A DNA stretch of 64,000 nucleotides from Guyanagaster necrorhizus (GCF_019112545.1 NW_025064904.1:558001-622000), one strand, 5' to 3'; counted from the stretch's first letter, positions 33,279 to 46,400 are shown. Translations and numbers: made by a program. The notes: a model not told the origin generated them from the sequence alone.

Positions 33279-35561
33279 ATGTTCCTTTGTCGTCGACAAT
33301 TGAGCCGTGTCGTCTTTCACAACCTTCTTTCGTGTACGCGCCAAGTGGCGTGTAGAAAATACACAAAAAATGCAGGCAGCCCTGCTGCACAGGCGGTACC
33401 TAGCGTGCAATCTTCGTCTCTCACGCGATCTTCATCTTCCCAGTCAGACGAATATCCTACGACTTCCTATCCGATTATATCCCGACAAACGCGTCGAAAA
33501 CCCAAACACCTCACGCTCGATGGATATTTTCAGATGCGCACTCAGGATCTCCAGGCCATTGCTTTTTTGCCTGTTGATGCCTACCTGGATATCCTCGACG
33601 ACAGACCACTGTCTCTGAACCAGTACAAGACAATTGTATCGGACGTCCTTCAAATTTACAAGGGCTCAACGGGAGATCAGATGGCCGTTATACGGTCTAT
33701 CACGCAATCGGGTCATTTTTTCAACCTATCCCCCGAGGACGTACTGGCGTTGGTACAGAGACTTGACCAGTTGTTTGGCGGTCTGGAAAAGGCGGACCGT
33801 GGCCTCTTTGAGCGCCTTCTAGGGAAGCTGCATCCCTCCCGTACGGTCGCGCACCTGGAGCTGCTTGATATGCTACACCCCGTCTTGATGTATCACCTTG
33901 AAGAACATCCCCTTCCACCCAAGAAGACATCTATACCGTACCGCCCAAGTCAGCTTATCCGCAAATCGGGATTCTACATTCGGGCTCTTTTGATTGCAGA
34001 CAAACGCGACAAGGTGTTGGAGGTGTTCCAGGCGCTAATGGAGAAGCAATTTGTTCAACCGATTCCAGAGCTTTCTGCATCTCAAGAGTTCGGGGTTATC
34101 GTTCTCTTGACCCTGACGAAGGCATGGTTTCATTGGGATTGGCGAAACGTTGGTATGCTGCTCCTGCTCGACGGGGTCCGCCAGCCGAATGCTTTCGAGG
34201 CGGCAATTGCACCTACCACGCACCGCCTCATCGCAGACTGTGTTCACCAGTGTGTTCAGAATGCCAGGTACCATGAACTGGGCCAGTGCCTGGAGCTCCT
34301 TTTCCAGCTCCGTTTCATCTCGCCCCTTCCCGATAATATCATTCATGCGTTATACATCGCCCTCAAAACGTATGAATTTTTTGACCTAGGTTTGAAGCTG
34401 TACGGCTTGGTCAACAAAGACTCAGTCATTGAACATCATTCATATCCGCCTCCACCGAGTAAAGTTCTATTATGGCTACTGCGATCAATTGACAACCAAT
34501 CGTCGGGGTCCCGACTGGCCCGAATTCTCGCTGGAGCCGTCGTAAACCAAAATGTCGACCTGCCCGTGGAGGATCGCGCTCATTTTATTGCGATACTAGC
34601 GAAAAATGGTTTTGGTAATCTCGCAAGGACGTTATGGCTCCGATACTCCACCGGGCCAGACAAGGCATTTGTCACCGGCAACGCGACTTGTATGATTCGC
34701 ATGGTTTCCATTTTCACACATCTCCGAAAACGGCTTGAAGCCCCAGAAGGCCGTCAATTGACGAGAATTCCAGACCCTGCACTGTCTCGGGAGCGCGACG
34801 CTGAATATGCGACTTTCGTTGACCATGTGTTGGCAGAGTGGTCCCTGGTTCATACGCCTTTGACAGCCGCTAGCCACGAGAATTTGACATCGTTCGCACG
34901 AGCCAATTTCATAGCTGGACGGCAATCTGATGTGTTCAGCGTCTATGAGATACTTCTCGAACGCAGGGAAATCCCAGATCTTTATGACGTGAATGTCGTG
35001 TTGAGAGCACTGGCGGAGCGACATCCTCGCGCTGCAGCGAGGATGATCGAGAGGATGATTGAGAAAGGCTTGCAACCCGATGGAGTGACTTTTGGCACGG
35101 TACTTCACCAAGCCCTCGTACACAATGACTTGTCGCTTTTCCAGGATCTCCTCCTCCGACTTGGCGAAATGCAGGTGGTGCTGACGGAGAAAGCGCTGGT
35201 GTCTTTCGTGCGCGCCAATGCGACGTTCAGCGTCACTGCAGCGCCTGACGTTCAGAGAAAGAAGTTCCTTGGCATTTTGTCGGTCGTCACGGCCATGAAA
35301 CATACGGGGATCACGTCGTCGCCGCATCTAGGCAAGTTTCTCGTGTATGCGGCGTTGAAAGCGGGATTGGCGGTATTTGCCTACAGATTCTGGAAAGTGC
35401 TGTTATCGGGGTCGGCTCAATGGGACGACGACGAACAAGGCCAGCTACGAAGTACGTTGATCTCTAACATTCGATCTCGCTGGCGCAAAGGTGCCCTGGC
35501 GGAAGGGCGGGCTAGACTCATGCTGAGGCATCTCGCGGGTAGGAATTGTAATAGGACATAA
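33279..35561 (+). CDS. Mitochondrial PPR-like protein, intronless
   Basis: A single open frame of 760 residues. The N-terminus is rich in Arg, Ser and hydrophobic residues and lacks acidic ones (MFLCRRQLSRVVFHNLLSC), as expected of a mitochondrial presequence. The body is almost wholly helical, in paired-helix units; the clearest pentatricopeptide-type unit is AARMIERMIEKGLQPDGVTF. Others are FYIRALLIADKRDKVLEVFQ and HELGQCLELLFQL. PPR proteins usually bind organelle RNA and act in its processing or translation, so a mitochondrial gene-expression role is likely but the target is unknown. Lack of introns in so long a gene is unusual beside its neighbours. Confidence 0.8.
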   Translation: MFLCRRQLSRVVFHNLLSCTRQVACRKYTKNAGSPAAQAVPSVQSSSLTRSSSSQSDEYPTTSYPIISRQTRRKPKHLTLDGYFQMRTQDLQAIAFLPVDAYLDILDDRPLSLNQYKTIVSDVLQIYKGSTGDQMAVIRSITQSGHFFNLSPEDVLALVQRLDQLFGGLEKADRGLFERLLGKLHPSRTVAHLELLDMLHPVLMYHLEEHPLPPKKTSIPYRPSQLIRKSGFYIRALLIADKRDKVLEVFQALMEKQFVQPIPELSASQEFGVIVLLTLTKAWFHWDWRNVGMLLLLDGVRQPNAFEAAIAPTTHRLIADCVHQCVQNARYHELGQCLELLFQLRFISPLPDNIIHALYIALKTYEFFDLGLKLYGLVNKDSVIEHHSYPPPPSKVLLWLLRSIDNQSSGSRLARILAGAVVNQNVDLPVEDRAHFIAILAKNGFGNLARTLWLRYSTGPDKAFVTGNATCMIRMVSIFTHLRKRLEAPEGRQLTRIPDPALSRERDAEYATFVDHVLAEWSLVHTPLTAASHENLTSFARANFIAGRQSDVFSVYEILLERREIPDLYDVNVVLRALAERHPRAAARMIERMIEKGLQPDGVTFGTVLHQALVHNDLSLFQDLLLRLGEMQVVLTEKALVSFVRANATFSVTAAPDVQRKKFLGILSVVTAMKHTGITSSPHLGKFLVYAALKAGLAVFAYRFWKVLLSGSAQWDDDEQGQLRSTLISNIRSRWRKGALAEGRARLMLRHLAGRNCNRT

Positions 35562-36083
35562 TAGAAAAATTTGAGTAACCAAGAAACGGGGGGGGGAAAA
35601 GGTTACGATGGACAAAATGGAGCACGTGGAAGTAGGCACGAGCCGCAACTCGGATCGGAGGCAATGAAAGTGGTGGTGATGTGAGTGATGTTGAGCAAGC
35701 CTGAGGAAACCAAAAGAGTGCATCGCGAAACTTCAATCTGGCCGGTTGCGAAAGATTAACCGGAGATAGGCCGGGGCAGTGACCGCGGTCTATTGTGAGA
35801 ACGGAGGCAACAACTCGTGATACAATATTTGTTGAATGATATTCTGGAAACCATATGTGTAAAAGTGCTCAATCCGGACGGGGGACGCTGATTTTTAGGT
35901 TTCCATTGCCTTTACGAGCCTGATCCCAGTTTGATATATAACATTGAAAGAAGAAGAGGAAAAAAAGCCCGAGTAGCAAACAAAGTGCTACACGCATGCT
36001 TCAAAACGGCCACTGCACATACCTTCCCATTTCCTCTCAAGGCCCCATCTGTCCTCTCTGCGCGCTGTGTCTTCCTGCCGCTC
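35562..36083. other. Gene-free stretch with a G homopolymer
   Basis: About 520 bases between two plus-strand genes, holding the transcription-factor promoter. It contains a run of G near 35587-35596. No gene was seen. Confidence 0.4.
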
Positions 36084-38941
36084 ATGCCTGTCGCCCGTCC
36101 AAAGAAGGAGTCGAGCTCGGCCACCCCGCCTTCCGACGACGGCCTCCTCAAGGATCCACACGCCGAAATCAGCAAAAGCAAGAGAAAGTATGTCTAATTT
36201 CTCTCTGTTTCACCGACCTTTCTCCGCGCCCCACCCCCGCATTTCTTCCTATTCCCCCCTTGCTTTGCCCTCCTTGCTCCTACACGTCCTGTTCATGTTG
36301 TGGCTCTCTTCTTTTTTTTCCTGTCTCATCTTCGTTGCTGACGTCTTCTTCTTTGTTGTTTAGGCGGCAGTCTCAGAGTACGTATTCTGTAATCCCTATT
36401 TGATTTGCCCTTTATTGATGCGATATCGAAGGCTGTGATGCTTGCAGAGCGCGCAAGGTTCGATGCGCTAGAGAGAACCCCGACGATCAGAAGCAATCAT
36501 GCAAACATTGCATATCGCTCGGAATTCCCTGTACTTACGAATACCAGCCTAAAAAGAGAGGTCCCCCAAATCTGTGGGTGTCGTCATTCCTCGCTGTTCG
36601 GCTCTGCCATACTTAGCAGTATCTCTACAGATATCTTCGCAGGCTACATGAAGCCCAAGCAGCGGCCGCGGCGGCTGACAACCAGGTCGATGCAGATGGC
36701 TCCGCATCACCGTCATCGACGGCCATGACTAGCCCCCAGTCACTCCTGTCCCCGTCGTTTGGTCCAAAGAGTCCCTCTTCGTTTATGGATTCCCCGATAC
36801 CAGCACTACCCACCGTTCCTTCTATCCCTATACCCCCTTCACGCTATCCCATCGCGGCAGATACCTATCATTCCCACTATTCCAGCTCAGTGTCATCGTC
36901 CTACCCTGGTTCCCTCTCTGACACATCTAATACCCAGGACGAACCCAAGGGGTACTCTCCTCAACCCGATTCTTTCAATACTTATCCTTTATATAATTGG
37001 TCCTACAAACAGCACCAGGTCCTTCCGGTGCAGCCACCAGCCCAAATACCCCCTCTCTCGTTTTATTACCGACCGCATAGATTGGAGGAAATTGCTCCAA
37101 GAGATACAATATCTCTCATTATAGCACTCTTCTTCGATTTCGTGTATCCACTCACTCCTTGCGTTCACAAACCGTCCTTCATGGCTGACCTCCATGCCCG
37201 CCGGGAGGAGCGGGATCCGCTCTTTTTCGCCCTTGTTATGTCCACTGTGGCTTCAACGCTCGTTCAGGTTCCCCGTTCCTATGTCCCAATGGATCGTCCG
37301 GTTGTTCGGAAGCTCGCTCAGGTACGTACACATTACTGTTGGTCCTGGTTGCTCTCCAACTAAAAGGCAATCAGACCTGTCACGAAGCTAGCCGGCAAGT
37401 TTCTATAGCATCCTACGATCCACCAACTTCTATGCATGTTATTATTCGATATTTGTTCGTGCCTTTCATCCTTTTTTTTTTTTTACATGATTTGGGTATT
37501 CAGATCTTTTCTTTAGCGATTGTGTGTATCACTTCTGTGAGGGTCATGACGCCACGCAGCATGCAGCATTTGGTGAAGCTGCGCATATCGCCGTTACTTT
37601 GCGTATGCATGAAGAAGCTTCGTATGAAGGCCTCGACCCAATCGAGAGCGAGATCAGACGGAGAACTTTTTGGCTGCTTTTTGGAGGTGAGCGCGTTGCT
37701 TTGTCAGGTGTGAGAGCATTAGATAAATTTGTAATTTTTTAGCCGACAAGTCAATGTCAGTCCTCCTTGGACGGCCCATCTGTCTTCGTGACGAAGATTG
37801 CACCGTTCATTTCCCTAAGGAACTAGATGACGAATAGTAAGTTTTTGAGTATGTTAAAATGATCCACTCAACTTCCTCGGTTGTTTTATTTTGTAGTATC
37901 ACCCCCAGCGCTTACCTTCCTCAACCACATGGCAAGACTGCCATTGTCTCGGGTCTTAACTATACCTCCCGCATTTTCGCACTTCTCGGGGAGATCTTGG
38001 TCCGTATCCGAGTCGACAAGCGCTCTCCACCCCAAGGGCAGTTTGCTACCGCCAGGCTCGAAGAGGTTCAGTCACTTCACGGCCGTATCCTTGCGGCGTT
38101 AAGCCACGCGCCTGAACCCTTGCGACTGAAGCAAACACATGCCCCTTCCCACATCCCTCCAGAATACGGAGGTGCGGTTTTCCGACAAGCGACCTTTGCC
38201 GAGGTGAAAGATTTCTTTGACAATCCTCATGCTTCGCGAGCGAATGCATTGAACCCATTCTTGGTCATGCAAGCGAACTTGTATGTAACTCAGGTAAGAG
38301 TTAACTCTGTTCGCGTCGTATGCAATACTGACTCTTTTCCCAAGCAACTGGTCCGATTTGTGATTGAACAATACCGTGATGAGCTGGTCGTCTCGTTGCA
38401 AGGAAATATTGATGATCACCAAGTCGCCGAGGACCGAGAGGCTGTTGCTAGTGTACTGCTGAGCATACTTCACAGGCAAGGGTTGTTCAATTGAAAACGC
38501 GTCTTGTTACTTGACGTTACATGTACAGCATCCCGATTCAATCTATCGCCACCAATGGACCTAGTTTGGTAAGTGAGATTTCATGGATCTCTCTGGGTTT
38601 GCAAACCTTTGAATTGTTTTCTCAAGGTCCATAAGGTGCGCTTTGTCGCATCTACGCTGCTGGATGCAGTGAGAAAAGCTGAAATAGCGCCGGCGTCTGC
38701 CGCCCGCGCCCACGCATATCTTTGTTAGTTATTGGTCATCCATTATTTATGTTTTCAAAGATGTGTTGACCCTGGGTATCTAGGGGATTTCCTTAGCATC
38801 TTATCTGAGATCGAGAGGAACTACTTGTGAGTCTAAAACGACATGCTCGTTGCGATGCGGGTTAACTAACAGGTACCTTGTAGACTTGACGACGACCGGG
38901 ATGGCACGTCCAGTGGCGACGGAATGGCCATGATGAGCTAA
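36084..38941 (+). CDS. Zn2Cys6 fungal-specific transcription factor
   Basis: The first exon (MPVARPKKESSSATPPS) ends in a basic patch. A join through a small exon (RRQSQ) brings in the binuclear cluster SCDACRARKVRCARE followed by SCKHCISLGIPCTYEYQPKK, all six cysteines present with the usual CX2CX6C and CX2CX6C spacing. A coiled-coil-like linker with poly-Ala and a long Ser/Pro/Tyr-rich stretch come next. The fungal-specific regulatory domain starts near ISLIIALFFDFVYPLTPCVH and includes ADKSMSVLLGRPICLRDEDC, typical of the middle homology region. The last exon ends in an acidic GDGMAMMS. It should be a nuclear DNA-binding regulator. The target pathway cannot be inferred, as no neighbouring cluster suggests one. 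Confidence 0.92.
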
Positions 38942-39472
38942 AGGAACTCTGGCAGCCTTTCAGCAAAAACAATAATCGTAACTGTATCTATCGTTTCGGC
39001 TTTCCCATTGTGGTATACCCGCGCCCTTCGTATATTGCTCTAGCTGCATAACAGCGCTTACTGTGTATTGTTAATTAACTCATCCTGTCGCATTGTTATC
39101 GAATAGTACTCATCATCTACTTGTGTGTAGCCCAGCTGACCTTACTACCCTTTAGTCGACAAAATAAAAAGTTGGCTTGGTTACTATGTCTGCTGCGCAT
39201 TTTTGAATATAGATGGGACCGTTTGGTTTTAGAAAGCAACTCGAATTCAAGGGGTGATCGTTGGTGATCATCATCAATCGCAATTTGCCTTCGGGTTCCC
39301 GAGGCCGAAGAGACCGGTGCCTGACTGAAAAAGGGAATTTCTGTGACCCGGACTGTGATTTTTGTGACGAGCGTCTTCCGCACCGCTCAGCATCTAGCAT
39401 TCCGAGGAGCACTGCTATAATTTCCTTTTTTTTTTCCACAGATTTTTCAACTAAAATACAAGAATTTGATCA
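38942..39472. other. Gene-free stretch between the transcription factor and AOS1
   Basis: About 530 bases, AT-rich, between two plus-strand genes. Just before AOS1 there is a pyrimidine-rich tract (39421-39437) that suits a core promoter of a fungal housekeeping gene. No gene was seen. Confidence 0.4.
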
Positions 39473-40871
39473 ATGTCGACTACGGAATTCACAGAAGAAG
39501 AACAGAGTCGCTACGACCGACAAATCCGTCTGTGGGGAATCGAAGCCCAACAAAGGTGCATTTCTACGATTTTGTTTCCCCGTGGGGTCCTTCAGAGAGC
39601 TTCTTTTGAATTGAGAATTGCAGTCGGACTTTCTGAGACTGATTGACGTGATAGGATGCGTAATGCAGCGATTCTCGTTGTACGATTGCAAGGCACTGCA
39701 ACAGAAGTTATCAAAAACATCGTCTTAGCCGGCGTAGGCAGGCTCGTCATGGTAGATGACGCAGACGTTACTGAGGAGGACCTTGGGGCCGGTTTCTTTT
39801 TCCGAGACGAAGATGTCGGTCAGAAGGTAAGCTTCGCAATTTCGCGTCTTTCGACGGAAATTTGATGGCTATTCTTCGGGCACCGTGTAATGTAGAGAGT
39901 AATTGCTGCAAAGTCAAGAGTTGAGAGTCTCAATCCCCTCGTGACGGTGGAGGCAATCACAACTATGACCTTGCTTGATGAGGCAGAACTTGAACAAACG
40001 CTCGGATCCGTACATTTGGTGTGTGTGACAGATTGGGATCGAGATGGTCTTGTGAGCTCTTCACTTTGACACTCTGAATGTTTACTATCCTAACACCACC
40101 TCTACAAGATCCGTCTAAACAACGTGTGTCGGCGACTCCGTATCCCATTCTATTGCGGAGGTACCTATGGTGTTGTAGGCTACATATTCTGCGACCTGCT
40201 CAATCACGAGTACATTGCTCCGTGAGTCCAGTCTCTCCTGGCTTGATCTCTCTACCGGTAAGTTTATCCATCTCGCCGGCACATTTACAGCGACCGCTCT
40301 GCTCCCAACACTGCCCAGAAAAACATTAAAGTTACAGCCGCGTACTCCCCTCTTCGAGATGCTCTACGTCACAAGTGGTCCGCGTTGACAAAAAGGCAAA
40401 CTAAAGAACTGAATCCTTCGGTCCTTTTCATGATTCTTGGTGGGTTTAATTGGTCGTGACATCATGCAATATTCATGGAAAATACTCGGCTCTAGCGCTT
40501 TGGGAGTTCCAGTCGATACACAATGGAGTCCTTCCCGATAGTGTCGCTCAGGTGGAAGAATTAGAAACTATAACGAACGCAATGATAGCTGCGGCGGACG
40601 TGAACAAGCAAGTTTTAACAACAATTCCTAGAGACTTGGCCGAGCAAGTTGCTTTTGCTTTCCTCTTCATTTATCTTCCTCTGAAACCGCGTTCAGGTCA
40701 GTCTCAACGACTGCAGGTCATGAGTTCTCTCCAGTTTGCGCGATAGTTGGCGGTATGTTAGCACAGGACATCCTGAAATCTCTTACTGCCCGAGAACCCC
40801 CAATCGCCAACTTCCTAACTTTCGATGGTAACACAGGAGGCGCTACCGTGGCTAGGATGAATATGGCATGA
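39473..40871 (+). CDS. AOS1: SUMO-activating enzyme subunit 1 (Aos1/SAE1)
   Basis: The start MSTTEFTEEEQSRYDRQIRL leads straight into the ThiF-type E1 fold. RYDRQIRLWGIEAQQ is the Aos1 and Uba1 N-terminal signature. The region VIKNIVLAGVGRLVMVDD is the nucleotide-binding strand and loop, followed by DADVTEEDLGAGFFFR. Later blocks include NNVCRRLRIPFYCGGTYG and the C-terminal VGGMLAQDILKSLTAREPP. There is no catalytic-cysteine domain, as expected, because that lies in the partner Uba2. The heterodimer adenylates SUMO and charges Ubc9. The gene has about six short introns. Its pathway opponent, the SUMO protease Ulp2, lies in the same window about 23 kb away. Confidence 0.93.
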
Positions 40872-41505
40872 TTGTTGGTAGCTTGACTAGTTCAGATCTA
40901 CCATGTTTCTTCGTTAGGCGTCTCTTTCTCATCTGCAGCACAGGTAGTTTCGCCGACGTTGGATGTTCTATATCTCCGATAAATATCAACGAGGTCATCA
41001 AACCTGCAGTATTAATTGTCCACATCGCTGGTTCCGAGGTAGCACTTCATCGCCCACGTTATTCTCAGATGGTCTATGTACCTGAACGATATATGGAGGA
41101 TTTCAACGCCTAAGTACAAACCATATCTGATTTCAGATGCATCATGCATCATGCAAGTGCCTCAGCTGACCGTTTTCCATGCACGAGTGGATCGAAAGAT
41201 CATACTAGACGATCATGACAGTTTGCTGACCGGCAAGGCATGTTCTTTATAGGCGTCACTCTGCCGGCCTACCCATCAGGCTCACTGACTACATCGCATT
41301 TTAGCTCTTGATTTTTGCGATTGTGGCTCAGTAGATGAAGGAACTGTCTTCATACAGGTCATGCATGCATTGGGACGGTCTTTCTTCGTTCCGGAACTTT
41401 TCACAAACGAGCCACGAGACAACGTGATATGCCGTTCGCTGCTTCTGATGTGAAACCAACCCCGTCTTCTTTTGCAAAGTTGCACCTCCAACAACAGACG
41501 TGCTC
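40872..41505. other. Gene-free stretch upstream of the flavoprotein
   Basis: About 630 bases between two plus-strand genes. A short tandem repeat of ATGCATC near 41138-41154 is visible. Some plus-strand frames (for example from 41160) have fair composition but no start or splice context, and I recognise no family. It may include an upstream exon or gene debris. Confidence 0.35.
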
Positions 41506-43208
41506 ATGACTTACTTTGATTGTATTGTTGTTGGCTCAGGCCATGCGGGGAGTTGTGCCGCACTTTCATCGCTACAGGCAGGGTGTCAGAGAGGTCAGGC
41601 CGATCTGATGTTTTGGATAAACATCTCATTTTGCTTGATAGTTTTAATTGTCGATAAGTGTCCCCCAGCTTGGGTTGGGGGAAATGGTTACTTTACTGCT
41701 GGGGCCCATAGGACTGTGCATGGTGGACTGCAAGACTTGGCGCCTATCGTAAATAATCTAACTTCAGAGATGGTCGATCGGATCGACATGGAACCGTACA
41801 GTCGTCACCAATTCTTTGAGGACATCATGCGGCTCGGGAACGGCAAAGCAGACCCTGTGCTAGTTAGTGCAGTGGTTGACAATTCACGGGACGCGATACA
41901 ATGGCTCGCTCAATCTGTCAAAGTCCCTTTTGTGTTCTCTTTTCATCGCCAAGCATATGAAGTTGATGGACGCCAAAAATTCTGGGGAGGAATGGTCCTT
42001 AGTGTCAAGTCCGGGGGGAAAGGTCTCATAGCGGCACATCAAGACGCTCTACGCAAGGCAGGTGTTGAGCTTTGGTTTGATGCCCCTTGCATGGAACTTC
42101 TAAGGGAAGGAAATGCGATCGCGGGAATTGTCGTTCGGAGGAACGAAGTTGATATCACTCTGAAGACGTCTGCAGTCATCCTCGCTGCTGGCGGCTTTGA
42201 GGCGAACTCTGAGCTAAGAACCAGGCACTTGGGACCCGAGTGGGAAGGGGCCAAGGTCTGTCGTATGGCCCGTTCACGGATTTACGGTTATAACGACGTT
42301 TATGGCTAACCAGGTTCGGGGAACACCATTTAACACGGGCGATGGATTTCAGCTCGCCCGGGCCGTAGGTGGTAAGATCACAGGTGACTGGGCGGGGTGC
42401 CACAATACTGCCTGGGATGCAGATGCTCCAAGTGATGCTGGGACACGGGACGTAACTAACCAGTACACAAAATCCGGTTACCCACTGGGAGTTATGGTAA
42501 ACTCCGACGGGGTACGGTTTGCTGACGAAGGCGAGGACTTCCGAAATTACACTTATGCGAAGTTTGGGCGGGCGATATTATCACAGCCCGGGGGAATCGC
42601 TTTCCAGATCTGGGACGCAAAAGTCATTGGGTCATTAAGAAAGGAAGAATATGGCGACGGGATTGTTGACAAGACGATGGCGAATAGCATTGAAGACCTG
42701 GCGCGTGAGCTCTCTGCCAAGGGGTTGAAAAATCCGGATGCACTTATTCGAACACTGAGTGGTTTCAATGCGGCAGTTGAACGGCACCAGAGAGACTTTC
42801 CCAACCAACAGTGGGATCCCACAGTCAAAGACGGACTGTCCACTCAGTCGAGTAGCTGCCTGCTTGACATACCCAAGTCAAACTGGGCTTTACCGATTAA
42901 TCAGTCTCCTTTGTAAGCTGATTTTGATTTTGAGTACTAGTTCTCATTCATCAATTTCTTATGGCAGTATGGCGGTCAAAGTTTGCTGTGGAATCACCTT
43001 CACATTTGGAGGTTTAGCCATCGATCCCGAAACTGCTGGAGTTATTTCTGAAGAGACTGGACGGTCCATTCCGGGTCTCTTTTGCACTGGAGAAATGGTT
43101 GGAGGTCTTTTTTACAATAATTATCCTGGTGGTAGTGGCTTGACTGCGGGTGCGGTATTCGGGCGCAAAGCTGGTGCTAGTGCTGCAAAGCTGCGTCTTC
43201 AACAGTAG
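41506..43208 (+). CDS. Fumarate-reductase/tricarballylate-dehydrogenase-like flavoprotein
   Basis: The N-terminus YFDCIVVGSGHAGSCAALSS is a dinucleotide-binding motif for FAD, with an intron soon after it (about 41592-41648). The succinate dehydrogenase/fumarate reductase flavoprotein domain follows: WVGGNGYFTAGAHRTVH, a substrate-side block with GKGLIAAHQDALRKAGVELW, and TSAVILAAGGFEANSELR. The C-terminal return to the FAD site is FGGLAIDPETAGVISEETG and LFCTGEMVGGLFYNNYPGGS. An intron separates the MAVKVCCGITF exon. Family members oxidise or reduce small carboxylic acids or ketosteroids. Resemblance to tricarballylate dehydrogenases is my best guess, and the substrate is unknown. The start is ATG 41506, since the frame before it has only GTG. 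Confidence 0.85.
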
Positions 43209-43427
43209 ACTACGTAGAAGCTCGATTGATATGACGTCATCGATACTTTGGCTCCTTTTTTTTTTTTACTCTGAACACGGTCCCACCGCCCTTCCTTGGC
43301 TTGTTCCATTACCATCACTACCGTCTATTTCGTCCTTTCAGCGTGTCGGTTTATTTCACTATTTATCCCCTTTGTCGACTATTTTATCTGCACGCTTTGG
43401 TAGGTGTCAAGGTGTCGGTGGCTTGTC

Positions 43428-46400
43428 ATGTCGCGTATTACGGAGGCTGTTGGACAGACCATTGAAAATGACCAGCGACATGGGGCTCCTCCTGAAGAAG
43501 GGGACAATTCGCGAATTGCCCTTTCGAGTCCTTCACGCGCAACGCCCAGAGTATCGAGCCAAGAACAACGTGTTACTCATTTCCGGACGCCACCTACTAC
43601 TCCGTCCATGAGGACTGGTCCGCCACGGTCATTGTCGTACAGTTATTCGACTCCAAACTCTCCCGCTACTTCTAGGAATAACTCCAAGCACGAAAACGGC
43701 GACCCAAAACCAGATTCTGCCGTAGAACAAGGAGACTTCCCTTTCGTGTCTCCCAGCACTGACTTTCGCGACGCGTTGGAGTTTAGGAGTGCTTCGACTG
43801 ATAAGAAAGGGAAGAGGAGGGAGAGTAAACTTCTTGACGAGAGTTGGAATCCTCTCAAATGGTTTCACGAGTCTCCGAAGGAAGAGAAGGCTGGCTTTGA
43901 TTTCGATGGCGTCAGTGCAGATGGTCACCCTAGAGAACCAGTGACCGACGGTGAAGAAAGCACCAAACTCCCACCTTCTGGTCTACGGCGCATATCATCA
44001 GGACCACCTGCTCCTCCAGAACGAAAGACTACGGGAGCAAGATGGGGACGGTTACGCTCATTAATTCCAAACGTCATTACTCAGGTCTCCCATAGCCCCG
44101 TAACACCAGGACCATCAGCCGTCACGTCTAATGCTGTGAATATTACCGACGAACTTATCGCCGGAGGCCTTTCGACTCTCATGTTACGCTTATGGTTCGA
44201 GCGTGACGAAAATGACTTGCGACGTGTTCCCGTACTCTTCCACCGACTTCGCATCCGTGTCAGCGATAGCTTGCATCCTTTACACAGTCATAAATCTGTG
44301 TTCAGGATCGAATGTGAATATGCAAACGGTGCTGCGCGCTGGGTAGTTTACCGACAACTTCGTGACTTCATCTCTCTTCATTATCACTACAGTTTATCCA
44401 ATGCCCTACAACGCAATGTTGAAAAGATCCCTGAATTCCCTAAGACCAGTACGTTGATATCCGTCTCTTCACAAATGCAGACACTAATCGACAGGCAGGT
44501 TTACCTTATTTTAAATTTTTACAGAAGGAAGGCCGAGAGAAAGGCAATCAAGTTGGGCATGCCGACTTTGCTCGTTTACAACGCGAAGCCTTGGAAAATT
44601 ATCTTTTAGATCTTATCCGTGCTGTTGTACGTCCTTTGTGAACTTTGTGACGTTATTTTGACTTCTTCCCAGATGTTTCACCCCGCAGCTAACCGCTTGG
44701 CTAGTTTTCTTGAGATCAGTGCACTTTCCATGTACCTTTCCCCATCTGGAGGTGCCCAGTATAAAGCTGGCTATTTACGGATAGAAGCTGAAGAAGGAGA
44801 GTTTGGGCGCAAAGGTTCAAGCTGGAGGGCCAAGCGAGAATCAAGGTGGTGTGCCGTCCGAGAAAGCTACTTGGTAGCACTTGTTGAGCCGGGAGAGGTG
44901 CGCATTTTGCAAGCTTCATATATTGGTCCTAATGTACATGTAGTTAACCGTTTGGGACGCCTTTCTGCTGGATTCCGATTTTAAGATCGAGCGTCCTAAG
45001 CGGTATTATCGACAAGGACTGAGTCTTCTTCATTCCGACACCACACACAACGAGGACCAGTCACATATAAAAGCGAAGGAACGCAAATCGGAAGCAAGTG
45101 CAGAAACAGAGCATAGGTCTCTGATGGGATCTATTAAGGGACGATTTTCACGAGCTCTTCGTCTCAATCACAGTACACATTTCCACTCCGACCATGGTGA
45201 AGAGGCTCAAGATGGCTCCTCTTCATCTTCATCTTCTGTGGCATCGCATGCCCCGACTCCCCTGCTTGATCCGTCTACCAACACCAATCCTCTTTCCGGT
45301 GGTGTCGACAACCAAGACATAGTTGACGGCGAGCCTTGGAAAGCCGAGAAGAAGAAGAAAAAAAAGATTCAAACTGACGTTTCGAAACACACTTTCTATA
45401 TATCAAACTCGCAAATGCGGCTGAGGTTGTATGCTCGGAATGAGGTTCGTTCAGTCATTGCTTGCTACAAGCAGATGTTAATGGTTTCTCTACGTAAAGA
45501 GACAGATGTTGCAGTGGATAACAGCTTTCGAGCGGGTCGCTGCTGCCTCACATCATACGGGGACCAACAGGTTTAATAGTTTTGCTCCGATACGGCTCAA
45601 TGTTGCAGCTCAATGGCTCGTTGATGGTGTGAGTCACTAATGTCTTCCTTGTATGGCGTCAACATTAATTCAATATTACAAGCGTGACTATTTTTGGAAT
45701 CTATCCCGCGCAATCTTGCTTGCAAGGGAATCAATTTACATTCACGATTGGTGGTTGTCCCCAGGTAGGTAAGGCACGACGCGGCAGTGTTATATGTGAC
45801 ATCGTTCTAGAGCTTCAGCTTCGCCGGCCCAATAAAGAGCGTTATCGACTAGATCGATTGTTGGAGAGAAAGGCCAAGGAAGGCGTCAAGATCTGTATCA
45901 TCGTCTAGTGCGCTTGAGGTTTCCATTCAAGGGGCTCAGAATACTGATCAAATGTAAACAGCAAAGAGGTGTCGAGTCGTACAACGCCGACAGACAGCAA
46001 GTGAGATTCATTCCCTGCTCTCTGTTATCGTTCTAATCAGAACGGACTAGTTATACAAAGCAGCGTCTGGCGTCCCTACATCCTAACATCATGATTCAAC
46101 GGTCTCCGTCGCATTTCCAGACAGGTACTTTCTATTGGGCGCATGTAGGTTCCAAGGATCCTCCCTCGTTCTTTTTGTTTGACGCTTCTGGTGACAGCAT
46201 GAAAAGCTTTTCGTCATAGATCAAGCCATCGCTTTCATGGGGGGACTTGATGCTTGCTTTGGAAGGTAGGATTGTCATATCGGGTCTAAAAACTCTGTTG
46301 ATATGCGAGGCTCAGATGGGATACTCCGCAGCACGCACTTACCGACGATGCTGATGACGAGTTATCTCAAGTATGGACTGGTAAGCGAGAATTCCTATTT

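Noticed and set aside
34632..35327. 231-codon minus-strand frame inside the PPR-like gene
   Set aside because: It is a shadow of the long plus-strand coding frame: rich in Arg and His with no domain.
43150..43611. 153-codon plus-strand frame bridging the flavoprotein end and PLD1 start
   Set aside because: It overlaps two well-supported genes in another frame and includes their intergenic T-run. It has no motif.
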